Positions 40,881 through 48,603 are shown, numbered from the stretch's first letter. The stretch is DNA of 48,603 bases from Psychrobacter okhotskensis (GCF_013248965.1 NZ_JABRVQ010000027.1:1-48603), one strand, 5' to 3'. Notes: a model not told the origin generated them from the sequence alone. A program made the numbers and translations.

Positions 40881-42344
40881 ATGAAAAGTATTCAGCAACG
40901 GCTATTAACATCGCTACTGATTGGTTTACCTTTGCTGTGGGTGCTTACCTCAAGCTTTATTGCGTGGAAGCTTTGGCACGAAATCAATGAGATGAATGAC
41001 ACCCAAATCACTCAAGTTGCCCGTTATTTAATAGGGGTCGCCCCCAAAGAAGAGGACGATAAAGACCATCATAGGCAAAGGGATGATAACAAAAAGCACA
41101 CGCCCAAAATCTATGCGTTAAAAAGTAAGCAGCTATCAGGTGATCTTGGTGAGGCTGAGGATGACTATATGGGCTTTGCCATTTGGGATAAAAAAGGCCG
41201 TCTATTAATGGCTGATGAAAATGGTCAATCATTTGCTTTTTTGCCAGACCAGCATGGGTTTTTAGAAGAGCATGATTCTGCCTATCAGCGCCTCAACCCT
41301 TTTAGTAAGCGCTGGCGTTTATTTTACGTCCATGATGATCATGACTATGAAGGTCGGGTCATTGCCGTCGGACAGAACCTCAAATCTCGCCGAGAGATGA
41401 TTACTGATGCCATGTCCGTGCAAGTGCTGCCGATGTTGATTGGGCTATTTGCATTTATGGGTTTGGTGGTGTGGCTGATCCGGCGGGGGTTTATGCCGTT
41501 AACTCAGATTAGTAGTGCGCTTGAACAGCGTCAACCGCAAGATGATAGCCCCATCACAGCGGACGTGCCCAAAGAGATCCAACCGTTAGTGAGCGCCTTA
41601 AATGTCTTGTTTGTAAAAGTCGCGGATACCCTAGCACGTGAGCAGCGCTTTACCGCCGATGCCTCACATGAGCTTAGAAGCCCGCTTGCGGCGTTAAAGC
41701 TACAAGCTGATTTGTTACAGCAGCAGATATTGCAGTTATCTGGCGTAGAAGACGATAATCAGCTGTTCTATCATGCCCAAAACATTAGCAATGGCATTGA
41801 GCGGGCCACTCATTTGGTCGATCAACTGCTGATTTTAGCCAAAATAGAACCGCAACAACAATTACCTCCTGAGCAATTAGAAAGTCCGGATTGGTTGATG
41901 CTAACGGATATTGTACTCAGTGATGTCAATCGGCTGGCTCGTGAAAAGCACATGCAATTAAAACGCACTGTGAACTGTGACAATCCTGCTGATATTCTAC
42001 CCATCCTTATCAATCCAATTTTATTCAAACTGCTCATCCGTAACCTGTTGGACAATGCCATTCGCTATTGTCCCGAGGGCGCTTTGATTGAACTTCAGCT
42101 CGACACCAATGCTATTAGAGTGGTCGATAATGGCAGTGGCGTCGAGCCAGAACAACTGACGCGCTTAAGCGAGCGCTTTTATCGCCCAGCAGGTCAAAGC
42201 CAATTAGGTAGCGGTCTTGGGCTATCCATTGCCAATCGAATAGCAGAGCTGCACGGTCTGACGTTAGAGTTTGCTAACCGCTCTCAACCAGAAACTGGCT
42301 TTATCGTCACGATAAGACATAAAAAAGCGATATCAAGCATCTGA
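40881..42344 (+). CDS. Sensor histidine kinase (QseC/PmrB-like) with Asp/His-rich sensor
   Basis: A 487-residue kinase with two membrane helices (about 10-27 and 173-192). The periplasmic part contains KEEDDKDHHRQRDDNKKH, a likely metal-binding stretch, and GEAEDDY. Kinase core: TADASHELRSPLAALKLQ (H-box), NLLDNAIRYCPEG, DNGSGVEP and GSGLGLSIANRI. ATG 40881 is preferred because GGTGAG lies upstream and the family begins MKSIQQRLL. The Asp/His cluster resembles the tail of the PepSY protein encoded next, so both may sense or bind the same metal. Confidence 0.92.
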   Translation: MKSIQQRLLTSLLIGLPLLWVLTSSFIAWKLWHEINEMNDTQITQVARYLIGVAPKEEDDKDHHRQRDDNKKHTPKIYALKSKQLSGDLGEAEDDYMGFAIWDKKGRLLMADENGQSFAFLPDQHGFLEEHDSAYQRLNPFSKRWRLFYVHDDHDYEGRVIAVGQNLKSRREMITDAMSVQVLPMLIGLFAFMGLVVWLIRRGFMPLTQISSALEQRQPQDDSPITADVPKEIQPLVSALNVLFVKVADTLAREQRFTADASHELRSPLAALKLQADLLQQQILQLSGVEDDNQLFYHAQNISNGIERATHLVDQLLILAKIEPQQQLPPEQLESPDWLMLTDIVLSDVNRLAREKHMQLKRTVNCDNPADILPILINPILFKLLIRNLLDNAIRYCPEGALIELQLDTNAIRVVDNGSGVEPEQLTRLSERFYRPAGQSQLGSGLGLSIANRIAELHGLTLEFANRSQPETGFIVTIRHKKAISSI

Positions 42345-42372
42345 TAAAACGATAAAAATTAATCGGCGTGGG

Positions 42373-42405
42373 CTTAAGGTTGAGTTAATATTTACCCCGT
42401 ATGCT
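42373..42405 (+). promoter_or_regulatory. PmrA/QseB-type box and promoter of the PepSY operon
   Basis: CTTAAG-GTTGA-GTTAAT (42373-42389) is followed after 10 bp by TATGCT. The box is nearly identical to the classical enteric PmrA site and sits 38 bp before the start codon region. Confidence 0.78.
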
Positions 42406-42443
42406 AGTTGTATTCCCTAATAATATAGACGGAGTACAATCTT

Positions 42444-43034
42444 ATGAGCCTACCTCTATTAAAACCCTTATTATTGACTGTTGGTGCAACCTCATTAGTG
42501 TTTTTTGGTAGCGTTATCGCCTTATCTGTCCAGTCGCCCAGCGCTGATGACGCACTATCAGCTGCGAATGCCATGAGTCAAAATACTGACATTACCTCTA
42601 TATCCTCTGATTTATCGTCCTTTAAAGCCGTGGCAAACCCTCTCACGCAATCCCCATTTGCCAATCCATCACCTCTGGCGGCACTCACAGCCACGCAAGC
42701 AACTGCGCTTGCGCAGCAAGACGCGCCCAATTCAGTATTGCAGGCTTCACCCGAGCTCGTCAATTATAACGGCACCGTCGCTTATGAGGTGCTATTAGAC
42801 AGCGGCGCTACTTATATTGATGCCAGTGTCGGCACTGTACTGAATCCGGTTGCGACCAATGACTATCGTGCTGAGAGATTTGACGATGACGATTATGAAG
42901 ATAAGCACCACGATGATGATAAACGTAAAGAGGATAAACATCGCAAAGCACACGATAAAAAATACTATAAAGAGAATGATCGCCTAATCGCCATGAGCTA
43001 TCAGCAACATGATGAGGAGGAATACGATGACTAA
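42444..43034 (+). CDS. PepSY-domain exported protein with Asp/His/Lys-rich tail
   Basis: A 196-residue protein with an N-terminal signal or anchor helix (LLKPLLLTVGATSLVFFGSVIAL), a Ser/Ala-rich linker and a PepSY domain (about 88-140: LTATQATALAQQDAPN, TVAYEVLLDSGATYIDASVGTVL). The tail (DDDDYEDKHHDDDKRKEDKH) is very rich in Asp, His and Lys and suits metal binding. In the turn where PepSY usually has a DG it carries SGAT, which resembles the flavinylation motif recognised by ApbE, encoded two genes later. It overlaps the next gene by eight bases. Confidence 0.8.
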   Translation: MSLPLLKPLLLTVGATSLVFFGSVIALSVQSPSADDALSAANAMSQNTDITSISSDLSSFKAVANPLTQSPFANPSPLAALTATQATALAQQDAPNSVLQASPELVNYNGTVAYEVLLDSGATYIDASVGTVLNPVATNDYRAERFDDDDYEDKHHDDDKRKEDKHRKAHDKKYYKENDRLIAMSYQQHDEEEYDD

Positions 43035-43341
43035 TACCAAATCACATTCGACACCAGCCGTCAAAAAAATGGCTAAAAAAGCAGATCCTTTTGCCGCTCT
43101 TAAAAGCAGCATTATGATGGTCTCGATTGCAGGTACTATGGCAGGATGGCTGGTACTACTCAATCAAGAACAAAAAACTGCCCCTGTGAGCACTGCCATT
43201 ATAAGCACTGCTGTTGCTGAGTCTGATGAAAGGGCAGTCACGCCAACGCCCATCGCTGATATCAATCAATTGCGACAGGTCAATGCAGTCGCACCTGTTG
43301 AGGTAATAAGGGTTGTCGCTCGTACGCGATCTTCTCAATAA
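43027..43341 (+). CDS. Small single-helix membrane protein
   Basis: A 104-residue protein with a basic N-terminus (KSHSTPAVKKMAKKADPF), one helix (SSIMMVSIAGTMAGWLVLLN) and a periplasmic tail. ATG 43027 is preceded by GAGGAGG, an excellent ribosome binding site, inside the end of the PepSY gene. No family is recognised. Its tight coupling to PepSY and ApbE suggests a subunit or anchor of the same redox complex. Confidence 0.7.
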   Translation: MTNTKSHSTPAVKKMAKKADPFAALKSSIMMVSIAGTMAGWLVLLNQEQKTAPVSTAIISTAVAESDERAVTPTPIADINQLRQVNAVAPVEVIRVVARTRSSQ

Positions 43342-43396
43342 ATAAGAAAAACCACAGATTATTTAGTTTGAATGTTTAGTCAAGGGAGGGCTTTGA

Positions 43397-44479
43397 ATGC
43401 ACACAAATATGTCCAATCAAACAACACCGCAACTGGCAACGATTAAACTGTTTGCCATGGGTTGTCACATTCAAATTAGCTTAAATACCACAAGACTGAG
43501 CGCGCAACCTTCACAAATGAGAATAGACCAACAAGTCGCTTTTTTGACAAACGATATTCAGCAGCGCTTAGCTGACTGGGAACATATCTTCAGTCGTTTT
43601 GATGACAGCAGTGAGCTTATGAGACTGAATAACCGTGGCGACCAATGGTCTGAGGTGAGTTCAGAATTATTTGAGGTGTTGCAGCGTGCCATTCACTTTG
43701 TCTCAAAGACTCAAGGCTTAGTAACACCAACGTTATTGCACCCTCTATGGGACGCAGGCTATAAGCATTCATTTGAGACCTTGCCCAAAATGTCTGTGCC
43801 ATCATTACCTGTTACTAGCGTAAGCACCCCTACAAACGTGCAAGACACGACAAGTGCTAACCATGCCAATCAGCAGATAGAAGGTATTCAGCTTCGCCAG
43901 TTAGCTGACAGACAACATCAAGTATATCTGCCAGCTGGCATGGCACTGGATTTGAATGGATATGTCAAAGGGTGGTGCGCCATGCAGTTGGCGGAAAATA
44001 TTAGCCGAGTTCATGACTGGCATATTCCCTGCTTAGTCGATATGGGTGGGGATATCGCGATTGGTGTTCCAAAAAACCCAACAGATAAACCGGTGTCTTG
44101 GGGAGTGGCTGTTGCCAAGCCGTATTTTGCCAATAGTGAGCACGTTCACAATGATGAAGATGTGGCGATCCTCAAGCTCAGCTCTGGGGCTGTCGCCACA
44201 TCTGGGCAAGATTATCGTCGCTGGTTGCACGACGGCCGCTGGCAACATCATTTGATCCATCCGCATGACTTGCGTCCAGTAACAAGTGACGTCCTAACTG
44301 CAACGGTACTGGCGAAAGATGCGATGACGGCGGAGGTATACGCCAAATACTGCGTGCTTCTTGGTGTTAAAGCAGCCGTGGCGTGGCTCAACAAACACCA
44401 TATTGCGGCGTTGTTAATAGATAGGGATAACAAAGTGATGGTGACTTCTGCCATGCGTCCAAACCTGCTTGCTAGTTAA
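43397..44479 (+). CDS. apbE: FAD:protein FMN transferase (ApbE)
   Basis: A 360-residue ApbE that attaches FMN to a Ser or Thr of a periplasmic redox protein. Motifs: MGCHIQIS near the start, FSRFDDSSELMRLN, LDLNGYVKGWCA, VDMGGDIAIGV and SGAVATSGQDYRRW...HHLIHPHDLRPV, with metal-binding Asp/Thr residues in KDAMTAEVYAK. No lipoprotein Cys or clear signal peptide is visible, unusual for an enzyme acting in the periplasm. GGGAGGG precedes ATG 43397. Its target is probably encoded nearby. Confidence 0.92.
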   Translation: MHTNMSNQTTPQLATIKLFAMGCHIQISLNTTRLSAQPSQMRIDQQVAFLTNDIQQRLADWEHIFSRFDDSSELMRLNNRGDQWSEVSSELFEVLQRAIHFVSKTQGLVTPTLLHPLWDAGYKHSFETLPKMSVPSLPVTSVSTPTNVQDTTSANHANQQIEGIQLRQLADRQHQVYLPAGMALDLNGYVKGWCAMQLAENISRVHDWHIPCLVDMGGDIAIGVPKNPTDKPVSWGVAVAKPYFANSEHVHNDEDVAILKLSSGAVATSGQDYRRWLHDGRWQHHLIHPHDLRPVTSDVLTATVLAKDAMTAEVYAKYCVLLGVKAAVAWLNKHHIAALLIDRDNKVMVTSAMRPNLLAS

Positions 44480-44542
44480 TTTATCACGCGACATGCGCTA
44501 GATATCAATACATTAAGTAAAGCCATTCATAGGAGCATAGTC

Positions 44543-45226
44543 ATGCATACAGACCATCCTACCAGCAGTCATACTGCTTCCAATACTAATGTTCTCACTC
44601 AGGCTCTATGGGTTGGCTTAACGTTAAGCATTGCTATCGGAGTTGGTGGTTATGCGTCGTTAACTTGGGGAGAGACGGTATCTCAGCTACTGACCAGCAC
44701 AGATAAACACTTTTGGTATTTATCACGGGCAAGCGGTGTTATCGCTTATACGTTATTTTGGTTGGCAGTCATTTTTGGCTTGTTGTTAAGCACTCGTTTA
44801 GGCAAGCGCTTTAATGCAGCGCGGGTATTTGTCTTACATCAGTATCTAAGCCTGATTGCCGTAGGCTTTGCCGCGTTTCATGCTGGTATCTTATTAGCAG
44901 ATAATTTCTTAAATCTGAACTTATGGCAGGTGCTAATGCCTTTTGGTTTTCAGACTGAGCGTGTGGGCGTGGCCTTGGGGCAGTTGGGGTTTTGGTTCTT
45001 ATTTATCTGTGCGTTTAGTTTTTATATTAAGCAGTATATTGGTCAATCAGCATGGCGCTGGCTACACTTTTTGACCTTTATGGCGTATATGTTCATCAGT
45101 ATTCATGTGTTTATGGTGGGCTCAGACAGTCGCGCGCTGCCTTTGTTATTATTTTATGCCGGCAGTCAAACAATAGTCTTTTTACTAATAACCTATCGAA
45201 TAATCGCTTTAAAGCAAGCAAGGTAA
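44543..45226 (+). CDS. Ferric reductase-like heme membrane protein
   Basis: A 227-residue membrane protein with about six helices and His pairs suited to heme (VLHQYLSLIAVGFAAFHAG, WLHFLTFMAYMFISIHVF), as in the ferric reductase-like transmembrane domain without a flavin domain. It follows ApbE by 64 bp and has GGAG before its start. It would take electrons from the membrane and pass them to a flavinylated or metal-bearing partner outside. Related gene sets (PepSY, ApbE, ferric-reductase-like) occur together in other bacteria. Confidence 0.85.
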   Translation: MHTDHPTSSHTASNTNVLTQALWVGLTLSIAIGVGGYASLTWGETVSQLLTSTDKHFWYLSRASGVIAYTLFWLAVIFGLLLSTRLGKRFNAARVFVLHQYLSLIAVGFAAFHAGILLADNFLNLNLWQVLMPFGFQTERVGVALGQLGFWFLFICAFSFYIKQYIGQSAWRWLHFLTFMAYMFISIHVFMVGSDSRALPLLLFYAGSQTIVFLLITYRIIALKQAR

Positions 45227-45307
45227 CTATGTGGAAATTGGTGTGTCATTATAGGCTACACTGACATATTCTAATTTATGTCTAAATCGTTTGAGGGTAT
45301 CTATGCT

Positions 45308-46009
45308 ATGCATCATTCTATTCACGACGAAGCTCATCTAAGCAATCGCAATCATTGGCTTAGGGCAGCAGTACTTGGTGCCAATGATGGACTGATTTCA
45401 ACCGCGAGTCTATTAGTCGGTGTCGCTGCAGCAAGTGCAAATAGTCAAACACTGCTATTGACAGGGATGGCCGCGTTAACCGCAGGTGCTCTATCGATGG
45501 CAGCTGGTGAGTATATTTCAGTATCGTCTCAAGCTGATACCGAAAAAGCGGATCTGGATAAAGAGTTGCATGAACTGACTCATAATGCTGAGCGCGAGCT
45601 ATTTGAGCTCACCAAAATTTATGAGAAACGTGGACTGGATCATGTCTTAGCGCATCAAGTTGCCATAGCTTTGACTGAGCATGATGCACTAGAGGCGCAT
45701 GCCCGAGATGAGATTGGTTTGACAGATCTGAGTCAAGCTAAGCCGATTCATGCGTCAGTTGCTTCTGGATTGTCATTCATTGCGGGCGCCATATTACCGA
45801 TTATTGGTATTTTACTTTTGCCAGCACAAACACTGGTTTGGTCACTCGCGACTTTAACGATAGTAGGCTTAGCGCTACTTGGCATAATATCAGCGCGCTT
45901 GGGCGGTGCCCCTGTTATTCCTGCTACGTCTAGAGTTGTGATATGGGGTGTGCTCGCTATGGTCGCAACATCATTGATTGGTCGGTTGTTTGGGGTGGCA
46001 GCATTATAG
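45308..46009 (+). CDS. VIT1/CCC1 family Fe2+/Mn2+ transporter
   Basis: A 233-residue membrane transporter. LRAAVLGANDGLISTASLLVG and MAAGEYISVSSQADTEKADL are the family signatures, followed by the cytoplasmic Glu-rich metal-binding helices (KELHELTHNAERELFELTK, HDALEAHARDEIGL) and three C-terminal helices. VIT proteins move ferrous iron or manganese out of the cytosol. ATG 45308 has GAGGGT upstream; an earlier ATG at 45278 has none. Placed after reductases, it fits an iron-handling unit. Confidence 0.92.
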   Translation: MHHSIHDEAHLSNRNHWLRAAVLGANDGLISTASLLVGVAAASANSQTLLLTGMAALTAGALSMAAGEYISVSSQADTEKADLDKELHELTHNAERELFELTKIYEKRGLDHVLAHQVAIALTEHDALEAHARDEIGLTDLSQAKPIHASVASGLSFIAGAILPIIGILLLPAQTLVWSLATLTIVGLALLGIISARLGGAPVIPATSRVVIWGVLAMVATSLIGRLFGVAAL

Positions 46010-46310
46010 GGGCCTCATAAAACTGGTCAGTAAATAAGGGTATACCCCAAGGAAACCAGTTATTTTACCTTTCAAACCTATTAACAGACTACTTAAAGCA
46101 GACTGTTAGCATGGAACCATCTATAACAGACTTTTGAATTATAAGACTGGCTGCTGTGCTTTTTTCCTATCATTAGCCTATACCTAAAGCATAAAAGCTT
46201 TAAATGATAATCTATCTATCATTAGACTTTTTTGTATTATTAAATGATAGTAATATCTTGCTATTATTAATGAACATTAATTATTAAGTCTAAGTAATAG
46301 AGGTGGCGTT
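46010..46310. promoter_or_regulatory. res-like site C and promoter of the intact resolvase
   Basis: GGGTATACCCC (46038-46048) is followed after 41 bp by TACTTAAAGCAG and then GGAACCATCTATAACAGAC (up to about 46136), matching sites A and B in order and spacing but more diverged. Near the gene, AATGATA/TATCATT (46203-46223) and another AATGATA at 46244 could be the operator. Confidence 0.65.
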
Positions 46311-46901
46311 ATGACCGTTCGTATTTATGTGAGAGCCAGCACTAAGGATCAAGACGCTACCAGAGCATTAGCTGAGTTAGTAGCTTTCAGTACAAGTTAT
46401 GATGATAACTATATTGAATATGTTGAGCATTTCAGTGGTACGAAGCTCGATAGACCAGCTTTAGCCAAGCTGCTAAAGGATGCTGAAAAAGGCGATATTC
46501 TACTAGTTGAAAGCGTGGATAGATTAAGCCGGCTATCTCAAGATGATTTTGCAACTCTAAAGCAGCGTATCAAAGACAAAGGCTTACGATTGGTGGTGGC
46601 TGATCTACCAACCACGTATACGGTGAGTGGTGGCATGACAGGTGATATCCTAACAGTGATTAACCATATGTTGATCGACTTATTAGCAACGATGGCAAAA
46701 CTTGATAACGACAAGCGTAGAGAGCGTATTAAGCAGGGACTGGCTAACAGTGGCTATAAGCCCACTGGTAAGAAGCCTAATACAACGAAACACAATCGTA
46801 TTAGAGAATTAGACAGTCAAGCCAATATGACAAAAGAGGAAATCGCTAAGGCGGTTGGTGTTGGGGTAGCTACCGTTTATCGTGTATTAAAGCAGGACTA
46901 A
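46311..46901 (+). CDS. Serine recombinase (resolvase/invertase family)
   Basis: A 196-residue resolvase. The catalytic domain begins MTVRIYVRASTKDQDATRA with the nucleophile Ser in RAST, continues with the LLVESVDRLSRLSQDDF motif and ends in the helical E region. The C-terminal HTH is NMTKEEIAKAVGVGVATVYRVLKQ. It should resolve plasmid multimers or cointegrates at a res site, most simply site C just upstream. It is intact, unlike the two remnants in modules A and B, and could still act on their sites. Confidence 0.93.
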   Translation: MTVRIYVRASTKDQDATRALAELVAFSTSYDDNYIEYVEHFSGTKLDRPALAKLLKDAEKGDILLVESVDRLSRLSQDDFATLKQRIKDKGLRLVVADLPTTYTVSGGMTGDILTVINHMLIDLLATMAKLDNDKRRERIKQGLANSGYKPTGKKPNTTKHNRIRELDSQANMTKEEIAKAVGVGVATVYRVLKQD

Positions 46902-46916
46902 TAGCTGAGGTATTTT

Positions 46917-46960
46917 AAATATAGCTCATCATTATTATTATGAGTGCTATATTTTATTTT
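46917..46960 (+). terminator. Terminator after the resolvase
   Basis: AAATATAGCTCAT and ATGAGTGCTATATTTT form a stem with one mismatch, followed by T-rich sequence. Confidence 0.8.
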
Positions 46961-47254
46961 CGTTCATAAATAGCTGATATATAAGGTTTTACACGCGAGG
47001 TAAGAAATATTTATTTATAGAGACACCAACTTTTTTACTATGTGGACGTGTTAAAACACAGTATCTTATGGTTGGGATGTTTGCCGCATAGGCTTTAAGC
47101 TCACTAATGATAAAGCTAGAAAAACTGGGCAGAAATACTTTAGAATAGTAAACATTTTACCAGTCCTCTTGTATGAATCAATCTTACTACGAGAGAAGTA
47201 ACATAAGGTCGCTTATAACCTTATTTTCTTCATTTTAAGAGATTAAGGTGCTCT
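46961..47254. other. Intergenic region before the unknown membrane protein
   Basis: No gene is visible. An ATAAGGT/AACCTTAT inverted repeat (47202-47225) precedes the start of the next gene and may be an operator. Confidence 0.4.
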
Positions 47255-48265
47255 ATGTCAGACCCAAATAGAGAAGAGTTTAAAGGCACAGCCTGGCATA
47301 AAAAAGATAATGGCTTATTTGTGCCAGAAACTTATAGCCTTGATGAAAAAGCCGAGGTCACAAAGAAGACACTAAGGGAGCAGGTTAAATGGGTGCTGGA
47401 CAACATAAGCCTTGTTTTATTGTTGCCATCTTTTTTAGGAGCTTTATGGCAGATCTTAGAATTATCAAGTATAAATGTTGCTTATATTAGGTTTTTTTCT
47501 GTCACTCAAATACCAGTTGACGGCATACTTATACTGTTTTTAATCGTTCTGATAATTGTTATGGGGAAGGCAGTAATAGGTTTGTTAAAAAGTGCTTTTG
47601 AAAACAAAGTCAAAGGGCTTGAAGATGAAGAATTTGTTAAAAAGCTTAGAAAAAACTTAAATTTTCACATAAAAAAGATGCTTATCGTCATACCTATAAT
47701 GCTAGTTCTTATTATTTATTTAATTAGTGAGCTATTTGCAGGTATGTTCCCCACATCCCCTATTGTTACCATTTTACTTGTAAGTTTTTTTATTTCGGGC
47801 TTTATGTTTTATGTACTTGACGCTGTTATGCTGATTGGATTGAAGTACGCTCAAGATGGTATTAATTCGGATAATATTAAAGACCGTATGGGCACCCTTG
47901 TAGATAAATATAGAAAGCCTATTTACTGGTCAATATTAGCAGGCATAGCAATAGCCATCTTTATTTGTTATCTGTTAATCAAAGCATTTAGTGCAAGCTT
48001 TATATTGCCTGCTGATTTATATAACACTAAAACCTTAGAGGCAGTAATATATAACGATTTTAAAACCAAGAACTACGAGATAGAGTATTTTAATGACAAA
48101 TACATCTTTGTTAAATTATGTGCCATCAAGGAATGCAATCATAGATTAGATAAAGAGATCATTATATATCCTACCGAAAAGGTCTTATTTAAAACTACCT
48201 ATGGCAAAGTATGGACTGGATATTTTACAACCTACAAACCTGTTAATAGCCCAGATACTCCTTAA
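47255..48265 (+). CDS. Unknown multi-pass membrane protein
   Basis: A 336-residue protein that I do not recognise. A polar N-terminus (MSDPNREEFKGTAWHKKDNG) is followed by about five helices (near residues 48-68, 86-110, 145-165, 170-200 and 225-247). A C-terminal soluble domain of about 85 residues carries a possible disulfide (LCAIKECNH) and many Tyr and Lys. GATTAAGGTG precedes ATG 47255. It is the only gene between the resolvase and the terminal array. A membrane effector or a mating/defence role is conceivable but not supported by any motif. Confidence 0.7.
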   Translation: MSDPNREEFKGTAWHKKDNGLFVPETYSLDEKAEVTKKTLREQVKWVLDNISLVLLLPSFLGALWQILELSSINVAYIRFFSVTQIPVDGILILFLIVLIIVMGKAVIGLLKSAFENKVKGLEDEEFVKKLRKNLNFHIKKMLIVIPIMLVLIIYLISELFAGMFPTSPIVTILLVSFFISGFMFYVLDAVMLIGLKYAQDGINSDNIKDRMGTLVDKYRKPIYWSILAGIAIAIFICYLLIKAFSASFILPADLYNTKTLEAVIYNDFKTKNYEIEYFNDKYIFVKLCAIKECNHRLDKEIIIYPTEKVLFKTTYGKVWTGYFTTYKPVNSPDTP

Positions 48266-48495
48266 TTGGGCTGTTCAATTTAAATATGTAAAGCAAACCA
48301 CGCTCTATGCAAGGATGTCTACCTTGATAATTAAGCTATTATAAATATCATCGTTGCGATGATGATTCGACTATAAGAGAATCGGCTGATATACCATAGC
48401 TTGAAAAGTAATCGATATTTTTCTTGACTCTATCTAGGCTAACAGAATACCTAAAACATTCCGTATCAAAGGATACTGATGCTCAAAATAATTTT
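48266..48495. other. AT-rich spacer before the terminal array
   Basis: No gene or strong structure is visible apart from short palindromes. Its last bases (GCTCAAAATAATTTTGAG) form a small inverted repeat at the array edge. Confidence 0.4.
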
Positions 48496-48603
48496 GAGTA
48501 TTTGAGTATTTGAGTATTTGAGTATTTGAGTATTTGAGTATTTGAGTATTTGAGTATTTGAGTATTTGAGTATTTGAGTATTTGAGTATTTGAGTATTTG
48601 AGT
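48496..48603. repeat. Terminal 8-bp tandem array (GAGTATTT), right part
   Basis: GAGT recurs every 8 bp from 48496 to the window end, in the same orientation as at 1-110. The final TGAGT equals the first five bases of the window, so the two ends can overlap in phase but not be joined bluntly. Confidence 0.95.

Noticed and set aside
46010..46310. XerC/XerD pdif sites flanking modules, as in Acinetobacter plasmids
   Set aside because: I found no convincing 28-bp pdif-like sequence here or at the other module borders; the symmetry fits serine-resolvase res sites better.

Overview
The window reads as an essentially complete ~48.6 kb plasmid of a Moraxellaceae bacterium, most likely Psychrobacter. 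This assignment rests on protein style (RepM/Rep_3 initiator, MobA/MobL relaxase, an MCR/EptA-like transferase, Lnt/LspA/Ccm proteins), not on a database search. Both ends lie in the same 8-bp tandem array (GAGTATTT), so the molecule is probably circular and the assembly broke inside the array. The last five bases equal the first five. A blunt join would break the repeat phase, so the ends presumably overlap.

Layout. (1) 1-440: the array runs into a degenerate serine-resolvase gene and its res-like site (module A). (2) ~590-4070: a GC-rich foreign block with a tightly overlapping hdeD-like/mscS/small ORF/membrane-protein operon, then a decayed PIN-domain gene. (3) 4071-16475: the plasmid backbone, bracketed by two directly repeated copies of the same IS3-family end. 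It holds a YefM/YoeB toxin-antitoxin pair, a long structured non-coding stretch, a KfrA-like coiled-coil protein, a DinJ/BrnT/BrnA-like locus with a broken toxin, a Rep_3 initiator with 21-bp iterons, a candidate oriT with MobA and a membrane mobilisation protein, an HTH regulator, and a ParF/ParG partition operon behind an ACTTATAT array. (4) 16.9-31.1 kb: metal and envelope cargo, namely a CDF exporter, Lnt, a DUF411 lipoprotein, a CHAP protein, CadR/CadA, CcmF-G-H-I, LspA and a DUF3817 protein. (5) 31.3-31.7 kb: a second res/resolvase-remnant/array module (B), inverted relative to module A. (6) 32-37.5 kb: a lipid A modification island (EptA/MCR-like enzyme, PmrA/PmrB-like pair, DgkA, PAP2 phosphatase). 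(7) 37.9-46 kb: a redox/iron island (flavin ferric-reductase-like oxidoreductase, cytochrome b561, QseB/QseC-like pair, PepSY protein, small membrane protein, ApbE flavin transferase, ferric-reductase-like membrane protein, VIT-type Fe/Mn transporter). (8) 46-48.6 kb: an intact serine resolvase with its own res-like site (C), an unknown membrane protein, and the start of the terminal array.

How the parts work together. ParF (ATPase) and ParG (ribbon-helix-helix) should segregate the plasmid. ParG proteins of the TP228 type are known to bind ACTC-like tetramers separated by 4-bp AT-rich spacers. That same grammar appears in four separate arrays here, three of them far from parFG and two fused to resolvase/res modules. 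This is the most unusual feature of the window. Five promoters in the lipid A and iron islands carry a PmrA/QseB-type box (two CTTAA-like half-sites, 11 bp apart) at an almost constant distance from the -10. The two islands therefore look like one regulon controlled by two related two-component systems.

All functions are inferred from reading translated sequence and motifs. No similarity search, folding or GC calculation was run.
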